NCBI GenBank assembly: GCA_023052935.1
Contig: JAJSOM010000024.1
Location: 1-64,000 of the forward strand
From: Piezodorus guildinii
Lineage: Eukaryota; Arthropoda; Insecta; Hemiptera; Pentatomidae
Direction of reading: 5' to 3'
DNA: 64,000 nt
The notes beneath the pieces are model-generated. The model searched no databases. It was given only the letters and a program-made list of their open reading frames with translations, and was not told where the DNA came from. Of this stretch, positions 53,503 to 63,288 are shown one piece after another (within the stretch, counting starts at the first letter, position 1; each line of letters opens with the position of its first letter). The position numbers and the translations under genes were made by a program.

Positions 53503-54218
53503 TTACTTTCACTTACTATATATAGTAAGGGGAAGTATTGCGATCGTGAAAATTTTCGAATTCCAGTTTTCAACGGAAATACACGTTTTAGGGTCCCCTG
53601 AGTCCAAATAACCAAGTCCCGCAAAAAGGTCTGTGTGTGTGGTAACTCCCGGGCGGAAACGGTAAGTCCTATGAAATTGAAATTTCATATTTAAGACAAC
53701 TAAACGCCCGAGACGTGACAAACTTTTTTCATCAAAATGAGCTTACCAGAAGAGGCACTTTATACCATGCATTTTTGCAACTTTTTTCGATTTTCTCGAA
53801 AACGGTTCCGACGATTTTGATTAAACTCGATCGATCGACAAATCGATGTAAAATTTAATGGGCTTTAATATCATGTAGGTTTTATTCTGATTAAAATGGT
53901 TTGACTGGGCTTAAATCCCGATATTTTAAATTTTCTTACCCTAAAGTACCTTTAATCTTGTAGATTCAATAAAAATAACTATATTATCTTGTAAACGCTG
54001 ATGAAAAACATGTAAATATATAAATTGAATAAATTCGATACCCAACTAAAGGAGAAAACAGAAAAAAAAAATTTTAATGCAATTTTTCGTTTTTGAACAT
54101 AAGACCAGTAATATACATGTGTGATATACCGTTGGAAAGCTAAAGATTTTAGAAAAAATATTATATCATACACAAGCTTTTAAATGTTTATAGAGAGTGA
54201 TCGAATGAACATAAAACT
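53503..54218 (+). repeat. Family H element, left part (split by J3)
   Basis: Hairpin end, GT core at 53630-53640, body up to TGAACATAAAACT (54206-54218), where J3 is inserted. It continues at 58657. Confidence 0.85.
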
Positions 54219-54382
54219 TTTTTTTTTTTTTTTTTTTGTTATGTTATGATTTTATTTGCACCTGTAAAATGTTTACAATAAGCAAATGGGATTTTATAAA
54301 CAAGGAGACATGGCATGGTTAGGCATGAGGGAGACAGCACCCAGTGGTGCATCCTCCTGACATTCAAACAGGATCTATTATT

Positions 54383-57082
54383 TTAGGCTAGGAGGTCCCT
54401 CATCCAACTCCTTTTCAGTCTACGCCGAGTTATGTCAGGGATGTCAGTTGTAGCCATATTTTGAACAAATTGATTAGTGTGTCCATGTAGTTGGTCGTAA
54501 AATCTTTTGTACGACATTCGAATGTGGTTTGTTGTAGTCGGAATGCGTAAGTCGGTATGAAGAGTATCGTTTGAAACATAAGGTGGTGAGTTCGTTGTCA
54601 GTCTTAAAAATTTGGATTGAAAGGTTTGTATTTTTTGAATGTGTGTCTTTTTAGCAGGTCCGTAAATTTGGCATGCGTAAGTCCAAATAGGTTTTAATAA
54701 ATAAGTATATACGTTAAGCTTCTGCCTTATGCGTAATTTAGAGTGTTTATGTAGTATCGAATATAATAATCTGAGTCGAAAGTTTAAAGTTTTGCGTTTT
54801 GTTTTGACGTGTGGGCCCCATGTCAATCTTTTGTCAAAGATTAGTCCCAAGTACGTTACTGTATTTGTTTGTGGTATCTGGTGGTTGTCTATATAAACTG
54901 GAGGGCAGGTTCCGTGTCTTAAAGTAAATGTAACATGTTGTGACTTGTCATGGTTAATTTTTAATTTCCATTTCTTACACCAGTTTTGTACATTGTCCAA
55001 GTGGTGTTGTAATGTCATACTGGTCTGTATTGGGTCTGTGTTTCTCGTAATAATAGCAGTGTCGTCGGCATATGTTGCAGTTAGGATGTTTTGGTCTGTT
55101 GGTAAGTCATAAGTGTATATAAGGTAGAGAAGTGGGGCCAGGATAGAACCTTGGGGAACACCTGCACAGATTGGTTTTATTGATGAGGTCTCTGAACCCT
55201 GTCGGACAGAGAAGTAACGGTCATGAAGAAAAGACTGTAGAACTAAATAATATGTGCAAGGAAGAATAGGTTTCAGTTTAAAAAGAAGACCCTGGTGCCA
55301 CACCCTATCAAAAGCCTGAGTAACATCCAAAAATGCCCCAGATGCGTATTGTTTTAGTTCTAGAGAAGTAGAAATAAAGTCAGTAACTCTGTGTAGCTGT
55401 TGTGTTGTGGAATGAGAAGATCGAAATCCGAATTGATGATCTGGTAATATGTCTTGATCTGTCAGTATGTTAATAATGCGTTCGTACAAGAGTTTTTCAA
55501 ATATTTTAGAACATACCGGAAGAAGGCTAATAGGTCTATAAGAGTCAGGTCTATGTTTGTCTTTGTTGGGTTTGTGTACCATTGAAATTGTAGAATATTT
55601 CCATTGGATAGGGAATTTAGTTGTCCTAAGTATAGCGTTGTACAGTGTTGTAAGAAAGACTAAAGCTTTTCTGGGGATTTTTCGAAGTACCTCAGCAGTG
55701 ATAAGGTCATCACCAGGAGTCTTCCTTTTTGGCATTTTCATAATCTGTCTAGATACTTCGGAAGGAGTAAAGGATTTTGGGGGAAGAGACATAGGAAGAG
55801 GGGAGTCTAAGAATTTCTGCACATAATTTTCGTGGTGTATGTCTGTTAAGTCTATGTGAGGATGAAAAACAGTTGAAAGGTGGTCAGAAAAAAGTGCGGA
55901 TTTCTCTCAGTCCGACACAGCCCAGGAACCATCGTATTTTCTCAATGGGACAGATACTTCGTGATGCTTTAGAAGTCGCTTAGTATGTCGCCAAAGGCTG
56001 TTGTCATCCGTCGTCAAGTTTTCCAGATAGATGTCAAAATTAGTTTGTCTAAATTTCCGTATTTCTCTTTTTAGTTCGTTGTTAAGTTTATTAAAAAGTC
56101 GTCTGTCAGAAGGAAGTCTGTTGGTCTGCCATAGTTTTCTTGTCCGTCTTTTGGCTCTGATTAGGTCTCTGATATATTGAGGGTAGGACGGCGAGCTAAC
56201 TGTTTGCCTTATTTTTGTCTCTTGTGAGGACCAAGCAGCTTCTTGAATAGTTGTCGTGAAGAGTTCAACCGCTTCTTCCAAATCCTTTTCGGTTTTTAAT
56301 GCTTTAGGAACGGTCAGCTGGGCATTAATTCGTTCAGAAAAAAGGTCCCAATTGATGATGCCATATGTAAGCGATGGTTTTTTTTCCACAAAGGATTTTT
56401 CTACCCCCAACATCAAGTTCACCGGTAAATGATCAGAGCCAAGGTCTGTTTCAGTTGTAATTGTAATAGGTAGAGACAAGTCTTTGGCTATAAAAAAGTC
56501 CAGTACATCAGGTTTTTTGTATTGAGAATTCGGTAAGTAAGTTGGTCTGTCGGGGGCAAATACCGTTAATGATAGCTGGATAACAGCAGACTTGAGTCTC
56601 CTGCCCCTTGGTGTGCATAATCGTGAACCCCAGTATTGGTGTTTCACGTTGAAGTCGCCTCCTGCAAGGAATGTTCTACCAAATGATTTAAATAGTTTAA
56701 TAAACATTTGTTCAGTAATGCTGTATTTAGGGGGACAGTAAATGGAAGCAAGTGTTATAGTTTTGTTTTTGGTCTGTATTTGTGTTCCTGTTATTTGTAT
56801 CTGAGCCGTCGAGTCTACGTGTATAGGGTCGTGTTTAAGGTTAGATTTTATTAATATAGCTGTCCCTCCATGAGAAGTATTATCGGGGTGGTCTGTTCTG
56901 TATAAAGTATAATTTGGTATATAAAGTTTGTTACGTGATGTGAGATGTGTTTCCGTCAGAAGTACAATGTCAATACGTTTTTGATGAACATAAAGTTCCA
57001 GTTCAGTTTTATGTCGAAGTAGTCCGTTTGCGTTCCAAAGAAGGATTGACAGGGAGCCAACAGTCAGAGAACTAATGTCCAT
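54383..57082 (-). pseudogene. J3 ORF2 endonuclease-reverse transcriptase with one in-frame TGA
   Basis: About 900 codons in one frame, interrupted only by a TGA at 55909-55907 (codon 392), between the two domains. Endonuclease (57082-55907): 'SILLWNANGLLRHKTELE', VLLTETHLT, AGGDFNVKHQYWGS and DLGSDHLPVNL, the expected APE-type acidic and His residues. Reverse transcriptase (55906-54383): 'YRPISLLPVCSKIFEKLL', 'QFGFRSSHSTTQQLH', GAFLDVTQAFDRVWHQG, GVPQGSILAPLLY, ATYADDTAI (catalytic pair) and YLGLIFDKRLTWGPH. The ATG overlaps the ORF1 stop (TATGGACATTAG), suggesting coupled re-initiation. The TGA should cut the protein after the endonuclease. Confidence 0.9.
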
Positions 57083-58361
57083 AAGTTGTAGCTAAAGCTT
57101 GAGTGAGTTGAGATATTTGGCTAATTAGGCTGTAAAGGGGCTGGATGAGGGCATTTAAATTATTTATTAAATTTGTCTGTGGAAAAGGAACAGAGCCAGC
57201 TGGGGGCACCAGCTGTTTACTGTCTTCCCTCATACCTGACCTTGCTTGTGGTTGCTGCTGAGCTTCAACGCTGGGCCGAGTTCCGATTTGGCGGTCCATC
57301 CTTGGGGGTGCACGAACAGGTTCTGGAGGCGCTGGTTGATGAAGGCAGGGCGGTAGTACTGGATACTGTTCTAGGTCCGGAGGAGGTTCGACAGACACCG
57401 GCGGCGGGCGGTACCTTTGGGTTCGCTGTGCTCTCAGATTTTTGAGGGTCTGGCATCCTCTGTAGTTGGCGGGATGTGCCCCTTCACAGTTGGCACATTT
57501 CGCGGGCGTGTCTTTAGTTTTAAGGCATGCAGAGGTTTCGTGGGCTTCACCGCACCGTACACAGCGAGGCTGATGGTTACAATATGATTTGGTGTGGGCA
57601 AAACCCTGGCACCTAAAGCACTGAGGTATTTCCCTCTTTTTGCGAGCCTCTTCCATCTTTATTCGGGTGTAATAAATATAGTTAATATCAAATATTTTTT
57701 CATTAAAAGTGTTTTTCGTGATATCAACGAAAAACATTTGTAATGGTAATTTAGTCCTGGCCGAGATAGCATTTGTGACATTTGTAGCTTCGTAGCCGAA
57801 ACTCTTCAATTCTTCTTTAATTACTGATGCTGGGGTGGAAGAATGGAGGCCCTTTATAACCACTCTCGCATTTTTATCTTCAGGCAGCTGGTAGGTATGA
57901 AAGTCGGCTTTCACTTTTTTCAAGCACCGTACTGCTGTTCTATATGATTCCGGCGTGGCTGGGTAAATTATTGTGTTTCTGGCTGTAGCTTTAATGTTAA
58001 AATAACTATTGCCTTTTTCTTTTTTCAAAAATGCTATTAACGCTTCTATATTTTGAATACCTTTTAGAAATATAGGAGGTGGTTTTACCTTTGCATTGTC
58101 TATTTGATTTGGCGGAATGTCAGGTTCGACTCTACTTGTATTTAGGAGAGGGTCATACCTGTTGCTAACTTCTACTTGAATACGTTTTTTATTGATAATT
58201 CTTGGGTCAGATGAAGGAGATGGCCTTTTTCGTCCCGTAACAAGTTCCCAATCGTTAGTAACCTCATTGGTCGTTGACGGATCTGCCTCTTCTTGCAGCT
58301 CCATATTACCCGGTTCTTCGAGCGACATAGCCCCACACTTCTTCTGATTACGGTTTTTCAA
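57072..58361 (-). CDS. J3 ORF1, Gag-like RNA-binding protein (intact)
   Basis: A 429-residue protein. The N-terminal third is charged and low in structure. A middle domain (about 90-215) contains 'PPPIFLKGIQNIEALIAFLK' and 'ADFHTYQLPEDKNARVVIKG', the RNA-recognition-like part of Jockey ORF1 proteins. Then come three zinc knuckles: CFRCQGFAHTKSYC, CVRCGEAHETSAC and CANCEGAHPANYRGC. The last 100 residues are proline- and glutamine-rich. No stop or shift. Expected to coat element RNA in the cytoplasm. The stop overlaps the ORF2 start. Confidence 0.9.
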   Translation of the reverse strand: MKNRNQKKCGAMSLEEPGNMELQEEADPSTTNEVTNDWELVTGRKRPSPSSDPRIINKKRIQVEVSNRYDPLLNTSRVEPDIPPNQIDNAKVKPPPIFLKGIQNIEALIAFLKKEKGNSYFNIKATARNTIIYPATPESYRTAVRCLKKVKADFHTYQLPEDKNARVVIKGLHSSTPASVIKEELKSFGYEATNVTNAISARTKLPLQMFFVDITKNTFNEKIFDINYIYYTRIKMEEARKKREIPQCFRCQGFAHTKSYCNHQPRCVRCGEAHETSACLKTKDTPAKCANCEGAHPANYRGCQTLKNLRAQRTQRYRPPPVSVEPPPDLEQYPVLPPCLHQPAPPEPVRAPPRMDRQIGTRPSVEAQQQPQARSGMREDSKQLVPPAGSVPFPQTNLINNLNALIQPLYSLISQISQLTQALATTYGH

Positions 58362-58656
58362 GTTTAATCGCTCACTACAGTCTTTTTTTTTTAAAGGTTT
58401 TAAACTTGAAAAATAAAAGTAACAAAAACAAAAAAAAAAAACTAACCTTTATGGTTCACATGTTTTTCACATCAGAAATAATTAAAAACCAAAAAGTTCT
58501 TATTCTCTTCACACTAAATAAAACTAATAACGTCACAGGTCCTTTTTGTTAAAAAAATCACAACTTAAAACGTAGTAAAATTAGCAGATAAATCATATTA
58601 TAAGCGGAGACGCTTAGAGCACGGTCTAATCACTTTGCAATCCAAAGAGGTAGTCC

Positions 58657-58852
58657 TGAACATAAAACTAACTGATTATTTTAGATAATAATATAATAGA
58701 TTTTTTAATAAAACACATGTTTCTATATAAATTCAATTTAATTAATTCCTTAATAGTTTCACGTATTTTTATCTCTAACTGTTTTTAAAAATTCTTTCAT
58801 TGATTTTAAAAATGGAGGTAAGTGAAAGTCGTGTGTTGCTCGCACCAGATTT
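58657..58852 (+). repeat. Family H element, right part after J3
   Basis: It resumes with the target duplication, 'ACTGATTATTTTAGATAATA', and ends with GGAGGTAAGTGAAAGTCGTG, then CTCGCACCAGA and a T-run. Confidence 0.85.
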
Positions 58853-60160
58853 TTTTTTTTTTTGTTAAACTAGTGATCCATATTTTTCACTCAACCAGCT
58901 TTGCTATGTTTCGAGAATACTGGGAGCAAAATAAATATTATTAATTTATTTTCTTTTTTAATTTTCCTGGAAGTTTTTCTTAATATTGACACTTAAATGA
59001 GCACACCTTAACTTCCTTTTGTTAATTATTTATTTTATTTCATAACCATTCACATCTATCAACGTTTCAGGGTTGTTTCCCCATTCTCAAGACTGAAACA
59101 ATTTTTTTTTAAACTTTGAATAGTGAATAAAAATACATTATTTAAATATTTGTCTTTGAAAAATTATCTTCACCAATTTGTCATAATTAATAGGATAGGT
59201 AAAATGAAAAGTTAAGCCTATCCTCGTAACCTTTTAATACGCAACGTTAATATAACTGGAGTTAACATTATTAAAATCCATTTTTTATTTTCCCATTTGT
59301 ATATTTTTAAGAGGTTTTTGTAGGTGTAAAAAAGTTTAGTAATTTATATTTTGGTCATGTTATCATAATCTAGTCATACCATTTAATTTAAATTGTATTA
59401 TAAATTCAATCATAAATTCTCGTTCACCTACGATCAATTTAGGTGGGCGGTTTGTTAAAGGAACACGGCCCTTAACCCATTTTAAGATATGGCTTCTTTC
59501 ATCATTCATGCAGCAACACAATCAAGCGCACACAGGGCCATCTGGCGGCATAGGGAGGTACTCGCACTGAGACCAGAATGCTCAGCGAGCAACAGAGATA
59601 GCAAGAGAGAAAGAAAAGCACATGCATCTACAGACGCAAACTTCTTCATCATATTTCACAAGCATCATCCTCATCCTAATGGAGGAGTAGAAGAATAGGC
59701 GCCGGCCGGCCTAGGAACGAAGGAATGAATCAAGGGGAGAGACCTGCATCAGGCAGATATGTAATAATATTCAAAACTAACCCAATTCCAAATTTGTTAC
59801 AATTTAATTTCCTTGTAATTCTTAATAGATTGTAATATTATATCATATTATGTTCCTATATTATTCCATAATATATTCCATTTAAATTACAGTCCACTAC
59901 ATTATTTTATCATCCAGCCCTCATAAAAAATATTTAATATTAAGAGCGCCCTGGAACGCCCCTGGTCTCGAATTTTTGACACAACTTCACTCCATAGCTT
60001 ACTGCTATTCGTCCACATGTGTGCTCGTTCATTGGCTTACTGTTTCTATTATTTTCCAATTTTAAACTTTGTACCTTTTCAGTATTCCTATGTAATCCTT
60101 GTGATTTTTATTTCTATTAATTATATGTCCTAATTATGGTTCTTAATAATATTAATCATT
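58853..60160. other. Unassigned stretch with a GC-richer block and a GAAACGTTG motif
   Basis: Near 59097-59058 the minus strand reads CTTGAGAATGGGG..ACCCTGAAACGTTG, a stem followed by the motif seen in the foldback arms. The block 59460-59760 is less AT-rich and has a 69-codon frame (59489-59698) without recognised features. Either could be part of an unrecognised LTR element. Confidence 0.4.
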
Positions 60161-60670
60161 GGGAGGATTAGAAATAACATTATAAAATAGAACTGTTTCC
60201 GAACTACAAGCAGAAAAGTTTCTTAGAAGGGCTATGCGAAAAATGCACCCGTCCACTCCTAGAGCAGGGATGGCCCTCTACCTGAGAGGAGTCTTAGCCC
60301 AGACAAGAGAAGAAGCGGAAGTTGGAAGTTCCAGCCAGGGAAGAATTATGAAGGAATGTCCGAAGGTATCTTTTTCATGTTATATTATGTGGCAAATCTG
60401 AACAAACCTCAGTATTCTAGATAATGAATAATACTTTACTGTGTGTTTTTATCTGCAATGATATATGTTATTTTATAAATAAATGTGTATTATAAGTTAA
60501 TTACTTTATTCCCCTTTATGCCACCTGATCCCAATAATCAATTGATAAACATAATACCTTAGGAAAAGAAATCCAATAGTCTAATAAAATAATTACCCAA
60601 TTTTTTTATATTAATTAATACAGTTTCGGAGTCACCACTGCCTTAGAAGAGTAGAGGCCAATACATAGTA
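60161..60670 (+). repeat. Unclassified dispersed repeat, copy 2, with a coding-like block
   Basis: The part 60290-60670 aligns with 18230-18610. Upstream, about 60200-60366 is open in one frame and reads like real protein (LQAEKFLRRAMRKMHPSTP, 'AGMALYLRGVLAQTREEAE', SSSQGRIMKECPK), with a GT that could be a splice donor right after. In copy 1 the matching frame is broken. It may be the relic of a TE protein. Class unknown. Confidence 0.4.
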
Positions 60671-60712
60671 GCCTAAAGTAATTTTTTTATAATATGACTA
60701 TGTATAAAGCAT

Positions 60713-60922
60713 TTCCAAGTCAAATTCAACCTTTTCCAAGTCAAATTCAACCTTTTCCAAGTCAAATTCAACCTTTTCCAAGTCAAATTCAACCTTTTCC
60801 AAGTCAAATTCAACCTTTTCCAAGTCAAATTCAACCTTTTCCAAGTCAAATTCAACCTTTTCCAAGTCAAATTCAACCTTTTCCATTTCAAATTCAACCT
60901 TTTCCATTTCAAATTCAACCTT
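60713..60922. repeat. 21-bp minisatellite, about 10 units
   Basis: Eight nearly identical units with core TTTTCCAAGTCAAATTCAA, then two variant units with CCATTTCAAATTC. Because 21 is a multiple of three, all frames stay open, but these are not genes. Confidence 0.95.
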
Positions 60923-61187
60923 TTTCGATTTCAATAAAATAATAAAAATCAAATTAACATGATTTTATGTTTTAATGGTTATTTTAATTACACCTTGTGT
61001 TTTTAACCCTTGTGGCTTGTTAAATGTTCCCAGGGGCCTTTCTACATATAATTAGTCACGAATATAATAATAAGTATAACCGATACTTTAATTTTAAGAT
61101 ATTTGCGATACAAAGTCTGGTAGTCGGATTAGCGGGATTTGTTTTATTTTAGTTTTATAATCGCGGGCGAAAATATTATCAATAGAG

Positions 61188-61768
61188 GTTTATTTTAACT
61201 TTTTCGTATTTATTGGATAGTAGGCTCAGCAGATGCGTTCCCAAAGGTTCTTTACCGATTATACTATTAATTTTAATCGCGCTAGCTCAAATATGGGTTT
61301 ATTATAACTTTTTCGTATTTATTGGATACAAGGCTCAGTAGCTGCGTTCCCAAAGGTTCGTTACCGACTACACTATTAATTTTAATCGCGCTCGCTCAAA
61401 TATGGGTTTATTATAACTTTTTCGTATTTATTGGATATTAGGCACAGTAGCTGCGTTACGGGGGGTTCTTTCCCGACCATTCTATTAATTATTCGTGCGC
61501 TCGCTCAAATATGGGTTTATAATAACTTTTTCGTATTTATTGGATACAAGGCTCAGTAGCTGCGTTACGGGGGGTTCTTTCCCGACCATTCTATTAATTA
61601 TTCGTGCGCTCGCTCAAATATGGGTTTATTATAACTTTTTCGTATTTATTGGATACTAGGCACAGTAGCTGCATTACGAGGGGTTCTTTCCCGACCAGTC
61701 TATTAATTATTCGTGCGCTCGCTCAAATATGGGTTTATTATAACTTTTTCGTATTTATTGGATACTAA
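61188..61768 (+). repeat. 109-bp tandem repeat, 5 units plus a part
   Basis: Units start at about 61188, 61296, 61405, 61514, 61623 and 61732 (partial). Each opens GGTTTATTATAACTTTTTCG and carries 'TATTTATTGGATA', 'GTAGCTGCGTT' and CGCTCGCTCAAATATG. Units 3-5 share GGGGGTTCTTTCCCGACC, while 1-2 have a different middle, so the array grew in at least two steps. Confidence 0.9.
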
Positions 61769-61834
61769 AGGTTGAATTTGACTTGGAAAAGGTTGAATTT
61801 GACTTGGAAAAGGTTGAATTTGACTTGGAAATGC
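61768..61834 (-). repeat. 21-bp minisatellite, 3 inverted units
   Basis: Three units of the 60713-60922 repeat in the opposite orientation, ending in GACTTGGAAATGC, the mirror of the left arm's start. Confidence 0.95.
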
Positions 61835-61933
61835 TATATATGTTTTTTATGAATGCAATAAAGACGGGACAGATTAAAGGATCCTTAAAAATGGCAAAAG
61901 GCTGAAACGTTGCAGAGAAAAAATAAATAAAAA

Positions 61934-62540
61934 TCTGGTGCGGGCAACACACTGTTGTTAAAATCGATAAAAGAATTTTCAAACGTTGTTAGCGATAAAA
62001 ATGAGTGAAACTAATAAATAATTAATTAAATAGAATTTCTAAAGACACATGTGTTTTATTGGAAATTCTATTATATTATTATTTAAAATAATCAGTTAGT
62101 TTTATCGGTTTTTCATCAGTCTTTATGAACTTCTAAAATCTTTAGCTTTCCAACAGCATATTATGTACTATAAAATTCTTATGTTCAAATACGAAAAATT
62201 GTATTAAAAAAATAGTTTTGCAGTTTTCTCCTTTAGTTAGATATCGAATTCGTTCAACTTATATATTTACCTGTTTTTTTTTTTTTAATATTGATAACAA
62301 GATTATGTTGCTATTTTTTTATTATCTACTAAATTAAGGGTACTTTACTGGAAGAAAATTTAAAATATGGGATTTTAAGCCCTGCCAGATAGTCATCAGG
62401 TTGAAATATCAGAATGAAACCTACATCATATTAAAATCCATTGAATTATACATCCATATAGAAAGTTTAATCAAATCTTTACTCCCATTTTTGAGTAAAT
62501 CATAAAAAGATGCAAAATGCGTGTTATAAAGTGGCTCTTC
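61934..62540 (-). repeat. Family H element, non-hairpin half
   Basis: TCTGGTGCGGGCAACACAC at the start (the inner 13-mer is lost here), body through 'AGTTTTATCGGTTTTTCATC', 'TTAGCTTTCCAAC' and 'TATAAAGTGGCTCTTC', then truncated. Confidence 0.75.
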
Positions 62541-62663
62541 TTTGTGATTTGTGATCTCGGCCGAATCACCTCACTGTACAGCCATTGGCCTAGAAACAGT
62601 ACGAATCTCTATATGTACTGAGCCCAAGACTCTTCATGGTTTGTAGTGGCATATGTTTTTTAT

Positions 62664-63288
62664 ACAACAATCAGTTAGTTTAATCGACTTTTCATCACTC
62701 TTTATTAACTTTATAGAATTTGTGTATAAGATAAAAACGTTTCTAAAATCATTAGCTTTCCAACGGTATATTATATATCTAAAATACTGTTCTTATGTTG
62801 AAAAACACAAATATTGTAGTTGAATATTAAATTCGTCCAAATTATATATTTATCTGCTTTGTATCAATGCTAACAAGATGATATAGTTATTTTTATAGAA
62901 TCAACAAAATTAATGGTTTAAGCACTGTCAGGTCATTTCAATCAGAACGAATTCTCATCTAATTTTACATCGATATAGCGAGTTTAATCAAAATCGTTAA
63001 ATCCTTTTTTGAGGAAATCGTAAAAAAGTGCAAAATGCATGGTATAAAGTGCCTCTTCTGGTTAATTGATTTTGATGAAAACGATGCTGTAGCATTTCAG
63101 GTATGTAATTTCAGTTTTATATGACTTATTCTTTTTGAGCTGGACTTAACACACACATACATACGGACACACCCTTTTACAACACCCTAAAACGTATATT
63201 TCCGTCAAAAACTAGAATTGAGATGTTTTCAAGAAGGCAATACTTTCCATTACTACATATTTCATATATAGGTTAGTGAAAGTAAAAA
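62664..63288 (-). repeat. Family H element, hairpin half
   Basis: It begins at CAATCAGTTAGTTTAATCG, runs through 'AATGCATGGTATAAAGTGCC' and a short AC-rich core (63150-63170) to 'ATACTTTCCATTACTACATA' and GGTTAGTGAAAGTAAAAA. It is a separate copy from the preceding one, as the body blocks repeat. Confidence 0.75.

Larger units (their letters stand above)
54219..58656 (-). mobile_element. J3, full-length Jockey-like LINE (4.4 kb) with exact 13-bp target-site duplication
   Basis: TGAACATAAAACT occurs at 54206-54218 and 58657-58669. The insert has, on the minus strand, a 5' leader of about 295 bp, ORF1, ORF2 overlapping it by 11 bp, a 3' UTR of about 145 bp and a poly-A of about 19. Not 5'-truncated and only one obvious lesion, so it is among the younger LINE insertions here. 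It interrupts a family-H element, giving a relative date. Confidence 0.9.
60697..61845. mobile_element. Foldback-like unit: inverted minisatellite arms around a tandem array
   Basis: The arm 60697-60922 and the arm 61768-61845 are inverted relative to each other and share both the 21-bp repeat and the flanking word GCATTTCCAAGTC preceded by a TATGTATA-like stretch. Between lie about 260 bp of single-copy sequence and a 109-bp tandem array. No coding capacity. The symmetry suggests that it moved or expanded as one unit. Confidence 0.55.

Noticed and set aside
55905..55912. TGA in J3 ORF2 as a selenocysteine or programmed read-through site
   Set aside because: No structural signal is evident, and a simple mutation in a mobile element copy is far more likely.
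57173..57456. Plus-strand 90-codon and minus-strand 63-codon frames in J3
   Set aside because: Shadows of the proline-rich end of J3 ORF1.
58600..58656. tRNA-like D-arm at the J3 5' end (AAGTGATTAGACCGTGC)
   Set aside because: Only one box-like word; no B-box or cloverleaf follows.
60673..60952. Three overlapping frames of 81-84 codons with regular repeats
   Set aside because: A 21-bp tandem repeat keeps every frame open. No start context, flanking coding sequence or known family.
60713..61768. Direct repeats as a possible CRISPR array
   Set aside because: Units are head-to-tail with no unique spacers, no cas genes, and the genome is eukaryotic.
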